Translations under genes and position numbers: made by a program
In this document: in pieces, positions 13,379 to 23,906 of the stretch
Layout of the letters: each line of letters begins with the position of its first letter
Position numbering within the stretch: position 1 is the first letter of the stretch
Notes under the pieces: generated by a model
Database searches by the model: none
Told to the model about the DNA's origin: nothing
The model's input: the letters and a program-made list of their open reading frames with translations, nothing else
Assembly (NCBI GenBank): GCA_015680905.1
Contig: CM027379.1
Location: 30,336,501 to 30,400,500 of the forward strand
Direction: 5' to 3'
Length of the DNA stretch: 64,000 nucleotides
From: Coptis chinensis
Taxonomy: Eukaryota; Streptophyta; Magnoliopsida; Ranunculales; Ranunculaceae

Positions 13379-13423
13379 TACTTTGGTTTATTATATTGCA
13401 AACTTGACTGTTTTAGGAAATTT

Positions 13424-13680
13424 GTCATAAAATTATCATATTTTCTTGACACTTATGTCATACACGACATAATGTTACAACAACCGTCATAAAATCATAA
13501 TATTTTCTTGATGCTTGTGTCATATACGACATCATATTGCAACAGCTGTCATAAAATTATTATATTTTCTTGACGTTTGTGTCATACACGACATAATGTT
13601 GCAACAACCATCATAAATTTATTATATTTTCTTGATGCTTGTGTCATACATGACATAATATTTCAATAGCCGTCATAAAC
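13424..13680. repeat. Subterminal tandem repeats of CACTA 1 (about 70 bp x 4)
   Basis: Four imperfect units each contain CGTCATAAA, ATATTTTCTTGA and the near-palindrome TGTCATACACGACATAA. They lie next to the right terminal repeat of CACTA 1 and are likely transposase-binding repeats. Binding is inferred from the family. Confidence 0.75.
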
Positions 13681-13775
13681 ATATTACTAAAACACCTATC
13701 TTAACGGTTTTTAACAAAGCCGTCAAGATAGATAAAAACCAACCGTCATAATATGTCTTTTTTTTAGTAGTGTGA

Positions 13776-14560
13776 TATAAAATAGCCAGTATTAATGTAG
13801 TTGTACTTCAAGCAAAGCCAGCACCACAAAAGGTTGAAGCCAACTCTGCACCTATATAAATCTTTATCTATTTGGGGGTTTTATACCAATTAGCAATCTA
13901 CGAAAGGACATAACCAATTTTCTTGGACAGAACCACGAATTACTCAGGCTACTCACACAAAAAAAACCATAGTTGTCTTTTGCTTGGTAAATTTATACTC
14001 ACTCAACTAGTAAAAGCTCCCCCGACTGGTGCAGCCCTTCACAGAGATAAAAGTCATAGGCAGATAAATATATAAATTTTGCAAGGTGCCACACTAAGCA
14101 ATATAATAGAGCAATTAAATAAGTAAACACAAATTGCCCACAAAGAAATACATACCAGAAATTATCAGAGCTGAAAAAAGAAGAGTCCTCATCCATGTTC
14201 ATCACCGTCAAAAAATCAAGTGACTAAATGTCATATACGTGGCCAAGTAACCTCATCCATGCACTACTTAAGCACCTTGAGTTCTGAAAGATAGTAAAAT
14301 TGTTTGACAATAAGAATTAGTCACTTTTTTAAATCATTTATAAAACTACCCATAGAGGTGGGGAAAAGGTTTGTTGAGCATAAATAAGCCCGGTTTAGTA
14401 AGTTATTAAAATGTGTAGCAAAGTGAACTCCAAGTAATATTTTGTTTTCAATGCAAGGAGAAATTCATTAACTTGGGTTATATTATACTTGAGAATGCTA
14501 AAGTGATCTGGGTTTTGCCTCCAATGTTGACATCAGTAGAATTTGAAGAAATATGACAAC
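13776..14560. other. Spacer left of the NOP14-like exons
   Basis: No clear gene. A minus-strand exon-like piece near 14150-14215 (reads MNMDEDSSFFSSDNFW, then a GTATG donor) could belong to the NOP14-like copy or to another gene; I cannot identify it. Confidence 0.25.
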
Positions 14561-14569
14561 TTATATATG

Positions 14570-15010
14570 GGCAGAACTTCTGCAACTGTCTGGCGACCTG
14601 CAGAACCATGGAGCACAAGAAATATCCAATGGCAATGTCACGACCACATTTTATTGGACAATGCATCAGATACTCGCACATCAATAAGACCACTGGTGTC
14701 ATGACAACATGACGGAAATCGGAGCATGGAAATATCGTGGACCATATCATCAAAAGAAATAATGTTTTCATAGAAGGCCAAGAACTCGTCTCTGCAAGAT
14801 GTCTGTGCATTAGTAAAAAAAACTAGTACAAGGAAGTTGTTTTACCTAAGCTGGAAAGTACCTCACAAAATTGAGTTCTGGTGTGATGTATGTTTTGTCA
14901 AGCACAAATTGCTGCAAAGTACAGAGTGTCCATGCTCATCTCTAGCAATGGTTTAACCAACAAGTTTAAGAGTTTGAAGTTCAATGGCTTCTTATCCGTA
15001 ATGACAGCAA
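14570..15010 (-). pseudogene. NOP14: NOP14-like nucleolar protein, two decayed exons
   Basis: Two minus-strand exons read as the C-terminal domain of NOP14, a nucleolar protein of the small-subunit processome needed for 18S rRNA maturation. The first (about 15010-14862) reads KKPLNFKLLNLLVKPLLEM, then AAICA, a stop, and HTRTQFCE, followed by a GTAC donor. The second begins after a TTGCAG acceptor at 14793 and contains SDFRHVVMTP, MCEYLMHCPIKCGRDIA and FLCSMVLQ, then KFCP. The family normally has AAICAR at the position of the stop and continues KFCPEAI; here the frame is lost after KFCP. Introns are retained, so this is a genomic fragment, not a processed copy. It lies between two CACTA elements and may be a relict gene or a capture by a larger transposon. 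The family call is fairly firm; function is not expected. Confidence 0.7.
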
Positions 15011-16405
15011 AATACTACAATAGGACACCATAAAAAACCTAAGAAAAAAAATAACAATTCATTACAAGAACACTTGCTTTTCTTTTTATTAAATGCCAAG
15101 CTTGTCACATACTCAAGTGCAACTCAAACTTAGATCCAGGTATGCCAGACTAAAAATTAAGCTTAGTTGAACATCAGGGTAAATTTTAGGGCCACAAGCA
15201 CAGCCCAAAAGATGATTAACTTCAGAACTTGTGTTCTAACACAAAATCAGCCTTATGTCAAGCAGCCCCAAAAGTGTGTAGTAATTGTTACCTAAAAGAA
15301 ACTGAAGTTTTAACTCCATTATATTATATTTTTATACTTTATATGACAAAAAACAAACACTAGCAAACAGTTTTGCTAGAGAAAGCATATAAATGACACC
15401 AAAATAGATCAAATATGAAATTACCCTAGCATAACATAAGCTAAAGCAAGCAAGAGTACTGTTAAGTTAGGACCTAGGTTCTATTTGGTGTTAATGGGCT
15501 CCCTTGTTTCACTCTACTAAAAAATGATAAAAGAAGCCACTCACAAATATAATAATACATTGATGTTGAAACTTATGAAACTTTCGTTAAAACAATTACT
15601 AAGCCCAAGAACCCAAAGTGCAGCTCTATTACTAAGTCCAAGAAGGCAAAAACCCATACCTCTGCTAACTTTTCTGGTCTATCAAACCAGCTCCAATCAA
15701 TGTGAACGCAAGAGTTGATAGGTGGAATTCATACTGCACCAAAAGCAATGGCCCAAGCATTGTTACTAAATATAAAACAAATAACTAACTATTAACCCAA
15801 AGTTCCCCATTGTTAACACAAACAAATAACTAATTAGTACAAAGTTCCTAAATTTTACCGTAGTATTATATCTCCCTAAACCCAAACCACATTATTAACA
15901 CCACTTTTTTCCATTTCTCCTTCTAGATAAACAAAAACCAACATCAACCCAATTTTCCCCATCTATGCTCTTTGTTCAACTAATTTCACAATCACTCCAA
16001 ACACACATTTGACAAACATCAAGAAATGACTAAAATTTAAGTAAATGGATCATGAAATGACTAAAATTTGAGTTACATTTATAGAGAAGCTAAACAGAAC
16101 AAAACCCAAATCAACCAAATCATTAAAAATGGAAAAAACAAACATGCCCATCTCACAAAATCAAAATTTTATCCTTGTATAAGTAAATGAACCATTAAAT
16201 GAAATTAAAAAAATAAAAGGCTCACATGGGATTTTGTAGAATGAAGGAGCAGTAACATCTCAGAGAATCCATGAAGTGATAAGAGAGACCAAGAAGACAA
16301 CCATAATCAAGTCCAACAGAAAGTCTTGTGATCCCAGAAGGTACTGAAATAAACCCAAATGCGTATATTAGACGAAAGCCCTAAAAGTTGAGAGGAAATG
16401 GTAAA
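15011..16405. other. Spacer between NOP14-like exons and CACTA 2
   Basis: AT-rich, with no recognised coding sequence. A minus-strand acceptor-like site (TTTATTTCAG near 16345) is followed by a short open stretch that I do not recognise. It could hold further decayed exons of the NOP14-like copy. Confidence 0.3.
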
Positions 16406-16789
16406 GCCCACTACCAAAAAAAAAAGTTTACCTGACAAACGCTATAAAGAATAGCCGACAGTTTCTGTTTGTGGGAAGTTACCTACGTATTTCGTCTGTC
16501 GGGTAAAGTTTGAAGGTGTATCGGGTAAACTCTCTGAGTATTATATGGGTTTTAGATGTGGCCGATGGTGTTACGAGAGTTACTAACCCTCGGATAGGGC
16601 GACGGTTTTCACTACTTGGTAAGTTCCGACGGATTTAATAAATATCCCAATTGTTGTTTAATATTTTGCAATATTTGCTAGCCGCGGGGTATCTTCCAAC
16701 CAATTTCAACTGTCGTCATACCTTTCCCAAATTATCAGGCGCCAAACAAATTTCGTTCCCATTAAATTTATTTGGAAAAATAAAATAAG

Positions 16790-16990
16790 AAAAAGAAAAA
16801 GAAAACCTAAAATCTAATTTTCCTCTCTCCCTCACAGTTGCTACCGCTTCAACTCTCCTTCCCACTCCAAAAAGGTAACGTGCACTCTCTGTTTCTCTCT
16901 CTCTCATTCTCACACTCTCTCTCAAATAAAATTTTAATTTCATTTTTTTCGGTGATTTTTTAGGTTGTTTCATTAAGTTTAAATCTTTAG
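16790..16990 (+). other. Leader-like pyrimidine-rich segment in CACTA 2
   Basis: A CT-rich stretch (CTCTCTCCCTCACAG, then CTCTCTTTCTC-like runs) includes a donor-like AAAAAG/GTAACG near 16872. It resembles a plant 5' leader with a leader intron. It lies upstream of the NAT10-like exons and could be their captured promoter and leader. This is an inference from composition and position only. Confidence 0.3.
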
Positions 16991-17221
16991 AGTTGAAAAT
17001 GATGGAACTTAGCACGCGTTAGGGTAAGGGTGAATATAGTTTTTGTTGGTGATTATAGTTTAACAAAATTATTTTCTAATAAATATGAAGTTTTTTGTAG
17101 TTGATTTCAACTACCACTGTTCAGACCAGAGACGGTGTTGATATTCTTGAGCACTTTCATATCCCTATTGGTACTTATAAAATCACTTCTTAGTTTTATA
17201 TAAGAGATTGATATTAGTGGA

Positions 17222-18296
17222 GAGAAGTTAAAAGGCGTATGAAACACGGATTGTTAACAGCTGATATGATTGACCCATTTTTACTATTTGCTAAAAGTGG
17301 GGGATTAAGTATTGCATGTATAAGGATTCAGAAAGAGTTATTGGTAACACATTTGGCATGTGTATTCTAGGTACAACAACTCTAGCAATCTATATATATA
17401 TAGTTCACTACTTCGTATTAACTTATGCCTCTTAATATGATTGTAGGATTTTGAGGCACTGACACCAAATCTCCTTGCAAGAACAATTGAGACAGTGGAA
17501 GGTGGTGGATTAATTATATTGCTACTTCATTCCCTCACTTCACTCACCAGTCTTTATACAATGGCCATGGTCTGTTTTCTGCAACAACTTGTCTTTCTAC
17601 TGTTGCTTGTTAACAATAACTGGGCCCGACTGCCTATAAAGAGGAAAGAATTAGTACAAGTGTAAATAAAAATGTGGATTACTTTTCCTACTTAGAGGTG
17701 TTGATGTTTTCAAATATTACAACTTCACAGATATTAGTAATGAAAGCAAAGCCAAGACAAATAGGCAACTTATTTCTTGATCTAATCTTATTTCTCTTAT
17801 GAAGAAACTCATACTACATTCTGAATAAAAACTTATTTTTAAAACTTTATATAGTTGACCTTCGACTGCTATTTCTATAATGTCTTTTATGTTGCTACTA
17901 GGATTCATGATATTTCTTATGAATTAATCACTTGTTTTGAGAATGATCCTTTTGTCATTTGTCCTCGTTATCAAAGTACTGCCACAGAGTACTTTGTTCT
18001 TGAATAAGAAATGTTGTTGCTTTTGAAAGGCACAAACTTGGTGATGTGTAACAATATTATAAGTGCAAACTCATTTCTTTCAGGATGTTCATGAGAGGTT
18101 TCGAACAGAATCCCACTCTGAGGCAACTGGACGCTTTAATGAACGCTTCTTATTATCTGTTGCATCCTGCAAGGCATGTCTTATAATGGACGATGAGCTA
18201 AATGTAATCTTTCATGGAAAAGAAACAGGAGACCAGCTAAATGGTTTATCGATTTTGTCACATAATAGGATGAACGAAACAGGAATAGTTAGGAAG
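17222..18296 (+). pseudogene. Captured fragment of RNA cytidine acetyltransferase (NAT10/Kre33-like)
   Basis: Three exon blocks with GT-AG borders (about 17222-17370, 17447-17569 and 18084-18296) read as the N-terminal region of the NAT10/Kre33/TmcA family, the nucleolar ATP-dependent RNA cytidine acetyltransferase. Diagnostic strings are KRRMKHGLLTADMIDPF, then (after a frameshift) YKDSERVIGNTFGMCIL, DFEALTPNLLARTIETVEGG, and DVHERFRTESHSEATGRFNE with CKACLIMDDELN. Two lesions are visible: a frameshift near 17300-17315, and an apparent 2-base loss at the 17370 splice border. The helicase and acetyltransferase domains are absent. After MDDELNVI the reading no longer resembles the family, which suggests a junction with other sequence. 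It lies inside CACTA 2. The family call is strong; it is non-functional as an enzyme. Confidence 0.85.
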
Positions 18297-18907
18297 GTAT
18301 GGTTTCACACTTTCACCACTATTATCTTTTCAGATATGCTTTGTTTGGTACAAATAATGTATTTGCTGTACTTGTAAGAAACGTTTTGATTTGATAATTC
18401 CATTCATGCGTCTCTGCTAGCTTGTGGCAGCATACAATATCTTGTATTCTATTTCATGCACTAATTTATGCATCTCAGAAGTATAGGACCTAATTAACAC
18501 TAGTTACATAGTGAGTTTAATCTACTTAATTGCATTATTCTACTCAGAACGTAGGATTAATAACATCAAATTATCAATGCCTCAATTTTTTCATGTTCTG
18601 CACCATTTCTTTAGGGGTATATGTATGTGTCTCAACTTTTTATTCTTTATGGTGATGAATGTGTACAGAGTCCAATTTTCTAGGCTAGTGAAAGTTTGGT
18701 AGTCGGCTTCTGACTATGAGGAAAAATTTATAGTTGTCGGACCTTACGAAATCTATACAAGGAAAATGCCCTGTCATCTCCAACAAATCAGTTCATTTTG
18801 GAAGTTTGTAGTTTGTGATTTTGTCGCATCATTTGTTGTGTGCAACTTATTGCCCATCACAGTGACTAAATCTCTCTTAATTAATCATCATGCTTCTTTT
18901 GGTTAAG

Positions 18908-19242
18908 CTGGGATTCCGAATGTGAGGTGGTTTGGCGTTGAAAGAGATTACAGTGTTCTTGTGATGGATTTGCTTGGACCTAGTCTTGAAGATTTATTTA
19001 ACTTCTGCAGTGGAAAACTTTCTTTAAAGACTGTTCTTAGGCTGGCAGATCAAATGGTAGGTGCAATATCTCGTTTGGTCTCTGTTATTCTATATTAATG
19101 GTATACAAGATTTCTCATGTACATATGTTCCCAATTCTTTCATCAGATTAACCGAGTTGAGTTTGTTCATACTAAATATTTTCTACATCGAGATATCAAG
19201 CCAGACAATTTCCTCATGGGCTTAGGGAGGCGAACGAATCAG
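18908..19242 (+). pseudogene. Captured fragment of casein kinase I (plant CK1/CKL)
   Basis: Two exons with intact GT-AG borders (18908-19056 and 19147-19242) match the plant casein kinase I catalytic core with few changes. The first reads [20 protein letters not shown] and [19 protein letters not shown]. The second reads [21 protein letters not shown] and [11 protein letters not shown]. The second includes the catalytic loop HRDIKPDN with the proton-acceptor Asp. The ATP-binding lobe before it and the DFG segment after it are absent. Both frames are open and in phase across the intron. The piece sits between the NAT10-like and CLC-like pieces in CACTA 2, same strand. It cannot make a whole kinase, but a chimeric transcript is conceivable. 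Confidence 0.92.
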
Positions 19243-19805
19243 GTATGTTTTACCTCTTCATTGATAATTTTTCTTTTTTCTTCCAAGTGATTCCTTGTAT
19301 GTGATGTAATGTGCTTTTTCTCTTTAAAACCTGCTCTACTATATCTGTTGAGATTTTAGTAGAAAAGGAGTTGAGAGCTGATTCTATGTCGTGGTGTGGG
19401 TTTCGATAGTAAATTAGCACTCGACATATTTCGTTTACGTCATCTAGTGTGTTGGATATGTAACAAAATTTAGATAAGGTGCATGGAGAAGAAATGGATG
19501 GGAGTACTGGTTGAAGAATGCGAGCTAGTTTAGTACTATGTAAAGACTCAACAAAAGCTCATTACATGGAAGGAGAAGAAGCATAAGAAAATGACCCAGA
19601 AAGCAACTCTCTGCAGTAGCCATTTCTTAAAAAAAATAGAACAATATCCTCCAACCCACTAGCCATGGTTGGGTCTAAGGTCTCTCATATGGAGAGCTTG
19701 GACTATGAGCATGGTCATCTTATTCCATAAATCAATACTAATATTCCTTCTTGTAATACTATCATGCTCAAATGATTCTTTTTTCTAATGTCCTTCTTGA
19801 TGCAG

Positions 19806-20864
19806 GATCAATGAGAATGATCTCTTCAAACATGATTGGAGGAGTCGATCAAGAAATGGCTTTCCCTATTTTCTTAAAATGGACATTGGCTTTCCTTATT
19901 GGCCTGCTAACTAGGGTTATTGCCACCCTTATCAACCTTTCAATAGAGAACATTGCTGGATGCAAGCTTCTCGCAGTGGCTCATTTTGTTGAGGAGAAAA
20001 GGTGTGCATGCTTTCTGCAGGATCAGTATTATACTATTATCAAACCTTTTTAGTAGGGTGTCAACAACTTCATTTTCTTGGTCTTTTTTGTCCGTACAAA
20101 AATTTGAAATGTACATTCTGATGGTTGCTGCAGGTATCTCATGGGTTTCATATATTTCACCGTGTCCAATCTGGTTCTCTTATTAGTAGGGGTTGTTCTT
20201 TGTGTGATGTTTATGCCTACCGCTCTGAGGATCAAGCATACCGAGATTAAAGCTTATCTCAACGGAGTTGACACACCCAACATGTTGGTGCTCCTTAATT
20301 AGTTGTGAAGGTGAGTTAACCACTTCCTAGCTTGATTCGGTTTAAACAAGAATTCACATTTGGTCAACAATTTCGGATAGTGAAATGACTAAATCAAAAT
20401 AATTTTAGTGGGCAAAAGTTCACCACTATGAACAATCTCAAACCGATAAACAAGTACATTTTTTATATATGGCTTAAGAAGAAATACACAACAAAGGATA
20501 TTGACATTAAATTCAAAAATGGATAATTAGATATAGATGATCTCAAAAAACCTTTTCTTACTCATCTTTGCAGATAATTGGAAGTATTTGTGCGGTCTCT
20601 GCTGGTCTAGACCTGGGAAAAGAAGGGCCACTGGTGCACATCGGTTCCTGCATTGCTTCCTTGCTAGGCCAAGGTGGACCAAACAAACACCGCTTGAAAT
20701 GGTGTTGGTTACGTTACTTCAATAACGACAGGGACTATAGGGATCTTATTACATGTGGAGCAGCTTCAGGTGTATGTGCTGCTTTCCGCTCACCTGTAGG
20801 GGATGTTCTATTTGCCCTAGAAAAGGTAGCAACATGGTGGAGGAGGCCTGCTATGTGATATAGG
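19806..20864 (+). pseudogene. Captured fragment of CLC chloride/nitrate transporter
   Basis: Three exon blocks (19806-20001, 20134-20310 and 20574-20864) match the N-terminal half of plant CLC anion channels/antiporters of endomembranes. The first has FLKWTLAFLIGLLTR and NLSIENIAGCKLLAVAHF (first membrane helix region). The second has YLMGFIYFTVSNLVLLLVG and EIKAYLNGVDTPNM. The third has SAGLDLGKEGPLVHIGSCIA, which includes the ion-pathway signature GKEGPxxH, then CGAASGVCAAFRSPVGDVLF and LEKVATWW. Lesions: the segment before EIKAYLNG is altered, and a frameshift with a TAA follows DTPNM. The first block also has a frame change near its beginning and an altered segment after WRSRSR. The later helices and the CBS domains are missing. 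Introns are kept, so capture was from genomic DNA. It is inside CACTA 2. Confidence 0.9.
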
Positions 20865-21284
20865 GTGAGTGTTGTCTTAGATTTAATTTCATACTTTATA
20901 AATGTTAGTTTTAGTAAAACCATTTCCTTGTAAGTTATTGGGAATAGCTTTAGCAATACATTAAGGGTTGTTTGTTCAGTCTTAAATTTAAATTTTGCCC
21001 CGATATTGTTCCTATCTTAGCTTGAAGTCCTGTTTCTCCTTTGATCAGCCATGTGAGGCAAGATTATTATAGTCATGCAAGTCACAAACTATTCAATGTT
21101 TTTTAGCAGAGTACTTTAATTTTAGCATTTTGTTGTTCTAATTGTTTATTTATGAATACATTGGCGCTTGTAGCATTTGAGTGGAACCTGCAAGATGTAA
21201 TTGGAGGGGAAAGAATGTAGTGTTGGGATTAGGATACCTGAAAGAATTATTACAATCAATATTTTTTTTAAACAAAAAACTAAT

Positions 21285-21660
21285 ACCCGACAGATACCAA
21301 CTGTCTAGTAGTAAACTACCCCGACGGCCTATAACACTGGTCCTATCCAACGGCTAGTGACAGCAGGTATATCCGACGGGCTATAATAGTTGTCCTATCC
21401 GACGGCTAGTGACAGCAGGCATATCCGACGGTTAACAACAGCCGTCCATATCCGATGGTTCTTGGCAGCAGTAATACCCGACGGTCCAAAGCAGTGGGAA
21501 TATCCGTCGGCAAAGATCATCAACCCCGACGGCCTGTTCTGATTGTTCATAACTGTCGGAAACCTATGCCGACTGAGCGTTTTCCGACGGTCATGCGGCA
21601 GTTTTGGTCTGTCGGGTAATACCTTTGGCGACAGTCACCGTCAGTCGGGTAAAGTGACTT
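21285..21660. repeat. Right subterminal repeats of CACTA 2
   Basis: Repeated CCGACGG and TATCCGACGG motifs occur in both orientations. A direct repeat of about 66 bp is seen at about 21330-21400 (GGTCCTATCCAACGGCTAGT versus TGTCCTATCCGACGGCTAGT, each followed by GACAGCAGG). These are the expected transposase-binding sites next to the terminal repeat. Confidence 0.75.
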
Positions 21661-21674
21661 CTTTTGTAGTGGCC

Positions 21675-22100
21675 ATACCGAAAAGATAGAATGCTGCACT
21701 TGAAATCCCAAAAAACCAAAGCAACAGAACTTCCCAATATCTGAAATCCCAAAGTTTAGACCCCTCTTCTTTGAATCTGTGTTTGTGAAACACAACCACA
21801 AACATAAACAAGCGGTTTCATTACCTGAACAATAGGTTTGAATGGTTGTTGAGGTGGAGAATCGGTGTTGCTGGTGGAGAGATTTAAGAAGAAAGTGATA
21901 CTGCCGAGTGCAGATGAAGAGGCTAAGTCTAGGGTTTTCTATTTTGGAAACAAACTACCCCTCTTTTTACTTTGTCCTTATTTCTTAAGTTTTTTTTTTT
22001 TTTTTTTTTTTTTGACGAAAATATGGGCACTAAATAACGAAATGATAGGCATGGAAAGTATAAATTAATAGTGCCTATTATTTACTGCAGATGCAAGGGT
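21675..22100 (-). other. Possible 5' exon of an unidentified minus-strand gene
   Basis: On the minus strand, a CT-rich leader-like stretch (about 21945-21835, starting near AAAACCCTAG) ends in CAG/GTAATG, a good donor. No protein could be recognised. It may be the leader exon of the gene whose interior received CACTA 2. A T tract lies at 21991-22013. Confidence 0.3.
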
Positions 22101-22593
22101 GGGCAATAATTTTCTTGCAAAACTAATTTGAAGAACTAGCTACGCATACAAGGTAACAAGTGGTTGCCAATAACAGAGACTATCAGCAACGCTTGAAAGC
22201 GTTGTCCAAGCTTTTACCAAATTTTGGTATTCACTGTGAGCATAGAATCAGCAACAGTTATTGAACAGTTGCCAAACCTAGCTATTGAACCACATATTTT
22301 TCCCTTTCTTAATAGTGTCTGCAACATTTTCAAGCGTTGCTGAAAGTAAATAATATTTGCTACTCTTAAAAGCGTAGCTAATACTAGCTAAATAATACAA
22401 AAAATTAATTTAATTATTAGAAAATGCGAGATACATATAGCAACGCTTAAAACCATTGCCGATAATATCATCTATTATCTGCTTCAAAAAAGCAATAGCA
22501 ACGTTTGAAAGCGTAGCAAAAGATATCTATTGGCTACGCATTGTAAGCATAGCAAATAATTTTGTAGTAAAAAATACCATCTCTTGTAGTGAG
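22100..22593. mobile_element. CACTA-like right end with CAACGCTT repeats (unpaired)
   Basis: Repeated AGCAACGCTTGAAAGCGTTG-type palindromes and GCGTAGC / GCAACG motifs run up to a terminus ...CATCTCTTGTAGTG at 22593, the inverse of CACTACAAGAGATG. The layout is that of a CACTA subterminal region. I found no matching CACTACAAGAG left end in the window, so the element is truncated or nested beyond recognition. Confidence 0.5.
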
Positions 22594-23630
22594 GTGTTCT
22601 TAAATATTGGGGTATCTCGAAAGTAGTAAGTTTTAACACTCCAAAACACAAAACAAAAATATATAGCGGTAATTGAAAGCATTAAAATTGATCTATGACC
22701 TATTAACAAAGGAAATTACTTTTGTTTACAATAAAAACGAGCAAGGACGATTCATTGAAATCAGTTCAGTCCATAGCGAAATCAACTATTCACACAATTA
22801 ACAGATACAAACCCATACTATGCTTAAACTTAAAGGAAATCAATTCAATCATTTAAAAACTGAAACAAACCCATACTATGCTTAAACAAATAAAGAGAAC
22901 TGGAAATACCCGAATTGATGTGAAGAGAAATTTGGAAGTTGAAAAAAAATGTAATATGTATAGCAACGTGGAATTTAAAATATACCATTTTTATCGGAAA
23001 TTAAACCCTTGAAACCCTAATTCTAAACCCTAACAACCCAAATATGCTATATTATTGAAATTGATAAGCAATTAATGGATATTAAAGGGGGAGAATGAGA
23101 GAGACAAAGAGCTTTAAACCTGTTTGTCTTGCTTCTTCCTCCACGACTTCTTTCAAAATCCGCCGATAAAGATTAGTGAATACAGTAGTGGTACTCCGAA
23201 AAAAGTGTTACAAAGCAACCTACAAAATCACTGAAACAAAATATTAGTATAAATCAAATCAAATCTTTATTTTAAAAACACTAAAAAGGAGTGAATTTGT
23301 ATTTGGTTGAGTGAGTGAGAGAAGCAGCGAACATCAAGTGGGTGAGACAAGACAAACAGTTAGCTTAAGGGTGGGTTTTTTCTGGTTATTTTCTTAATTT
23401 TCCAAAAACAAATAGGTGGGAAGTGAAATTAGTTTGCCGCTTGGTATTTGGAAAATAATCCTAATCGGCAAAAGTGAAGAAAGAGTTGTGAGAGATCGTG
23501 AGATTCATTTTGTTTGTTTTTTTTCTTATATTTTTTCCTTTTTTGTGAAGCATAACCTGAGTGTTTGAAGAAAGCGGGCCGGGAGACTGAGCGTGGGCTT
23601 TGAAGTAGTTTTTTTAGTGCAGTTGTGGGG
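22594..23630. other. AT-rich spacer, no gene recognised
   Basis: Contains ACCCTAA-like runs near 23010-23040 and splice-like borders near 23120-23230, but no coding sequence I can identify on either strand. Confidence 0.35.
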
Positions 23631-23639
23631 CAGGACTAA

Positions 23640-23906
23640 AAAATTAGAATTTGGTCTTCTATGATTTTCACATAAAGTCCGGGAACATATAACTATTTTA
23701 GTAAAATAGTCACAAATAGCTCTCCACACATATACACCTTTAGAAAAAAAAAAAAAAAACCATTTGTGATCGTTTCGAAAATGCATGTCACCAAAAACTT
23801 TTTAAAACAGTCACAAAAACCATTTCTGCCATTTGTGCCCGTTTTGAACAGAACAGTCGCAAATAACATTTTAAAACAGTCACAAAAATCTTTTTTTGTA
23901 ATAGTG
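23640..23906. mobile_element. Second unpaired CACTA-like end (CACAAA repeats)
   Basis: Repeated AACAGTCACAAA / CCATTTGTG motifs lead to a terminus TTTTTTTGTAATAGTG at 23906, the inverse of CACTATTACAAAAAAA. The terminus abuts a retroelement gag reading frame exactly. The other end was not found. Confidence 0.5.

Larger units (their letters stand above)
10255..13772. mobile_element. CACTA element 1 (non-autonomous, TSD TGA)
   Basis: The left end CACTACTAAAAAAAAGAC matches the inverted right end, which finishes ...TTTTTTTTAGTAGTG. About 32 terminal bases match with roughly four mismatches. The 3-bp target duplication is TGA on both sides (10252-10254 and 13773-13775), as expected for CACTA elements. 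Both subterminal regions are full of CCGTCAT / ATGACGG motifs in both orientations, the usual layout of transposase-binding sites. No transposase frame is visible in its 3.5 kb. The interior has intron-like AT-rich sequence and a minus-strand pyrimidine-rich leader-like segment near 12780-12830. It therefore probably depends on another element. The SINE at 13262 is inserted inside it. Confidence 0.9.
16409..21671 (+). mobile_element. CACTA element 2 carrying three host gene fragments (TSD GCC)
   Basis: The left end is CACTACCAAAAAAAAAAG, followed by TTTACCTGACA. The right end, inverted, is CACTACAAAAGAAG, then CACTTTACCCGACA. A GCC duplication flanks both ends (16406-16408 and 21672-21674). 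Subterminal regions carry many CCGACGG / TCGGGTA motifs, for example at 16440-16640 and 21285-21660. The 5.3-kb interior has no transposase frame. Instead it holds intron-containing pieces of a NAT10-like gene, a casein kinase I gene and a CLC channel gene, all on the plus strand and in that order. This matches the gene-capturing ('transduplicating') CACTA class known from plants. It would need transposase from elsewhere. Confidence 0.9.
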
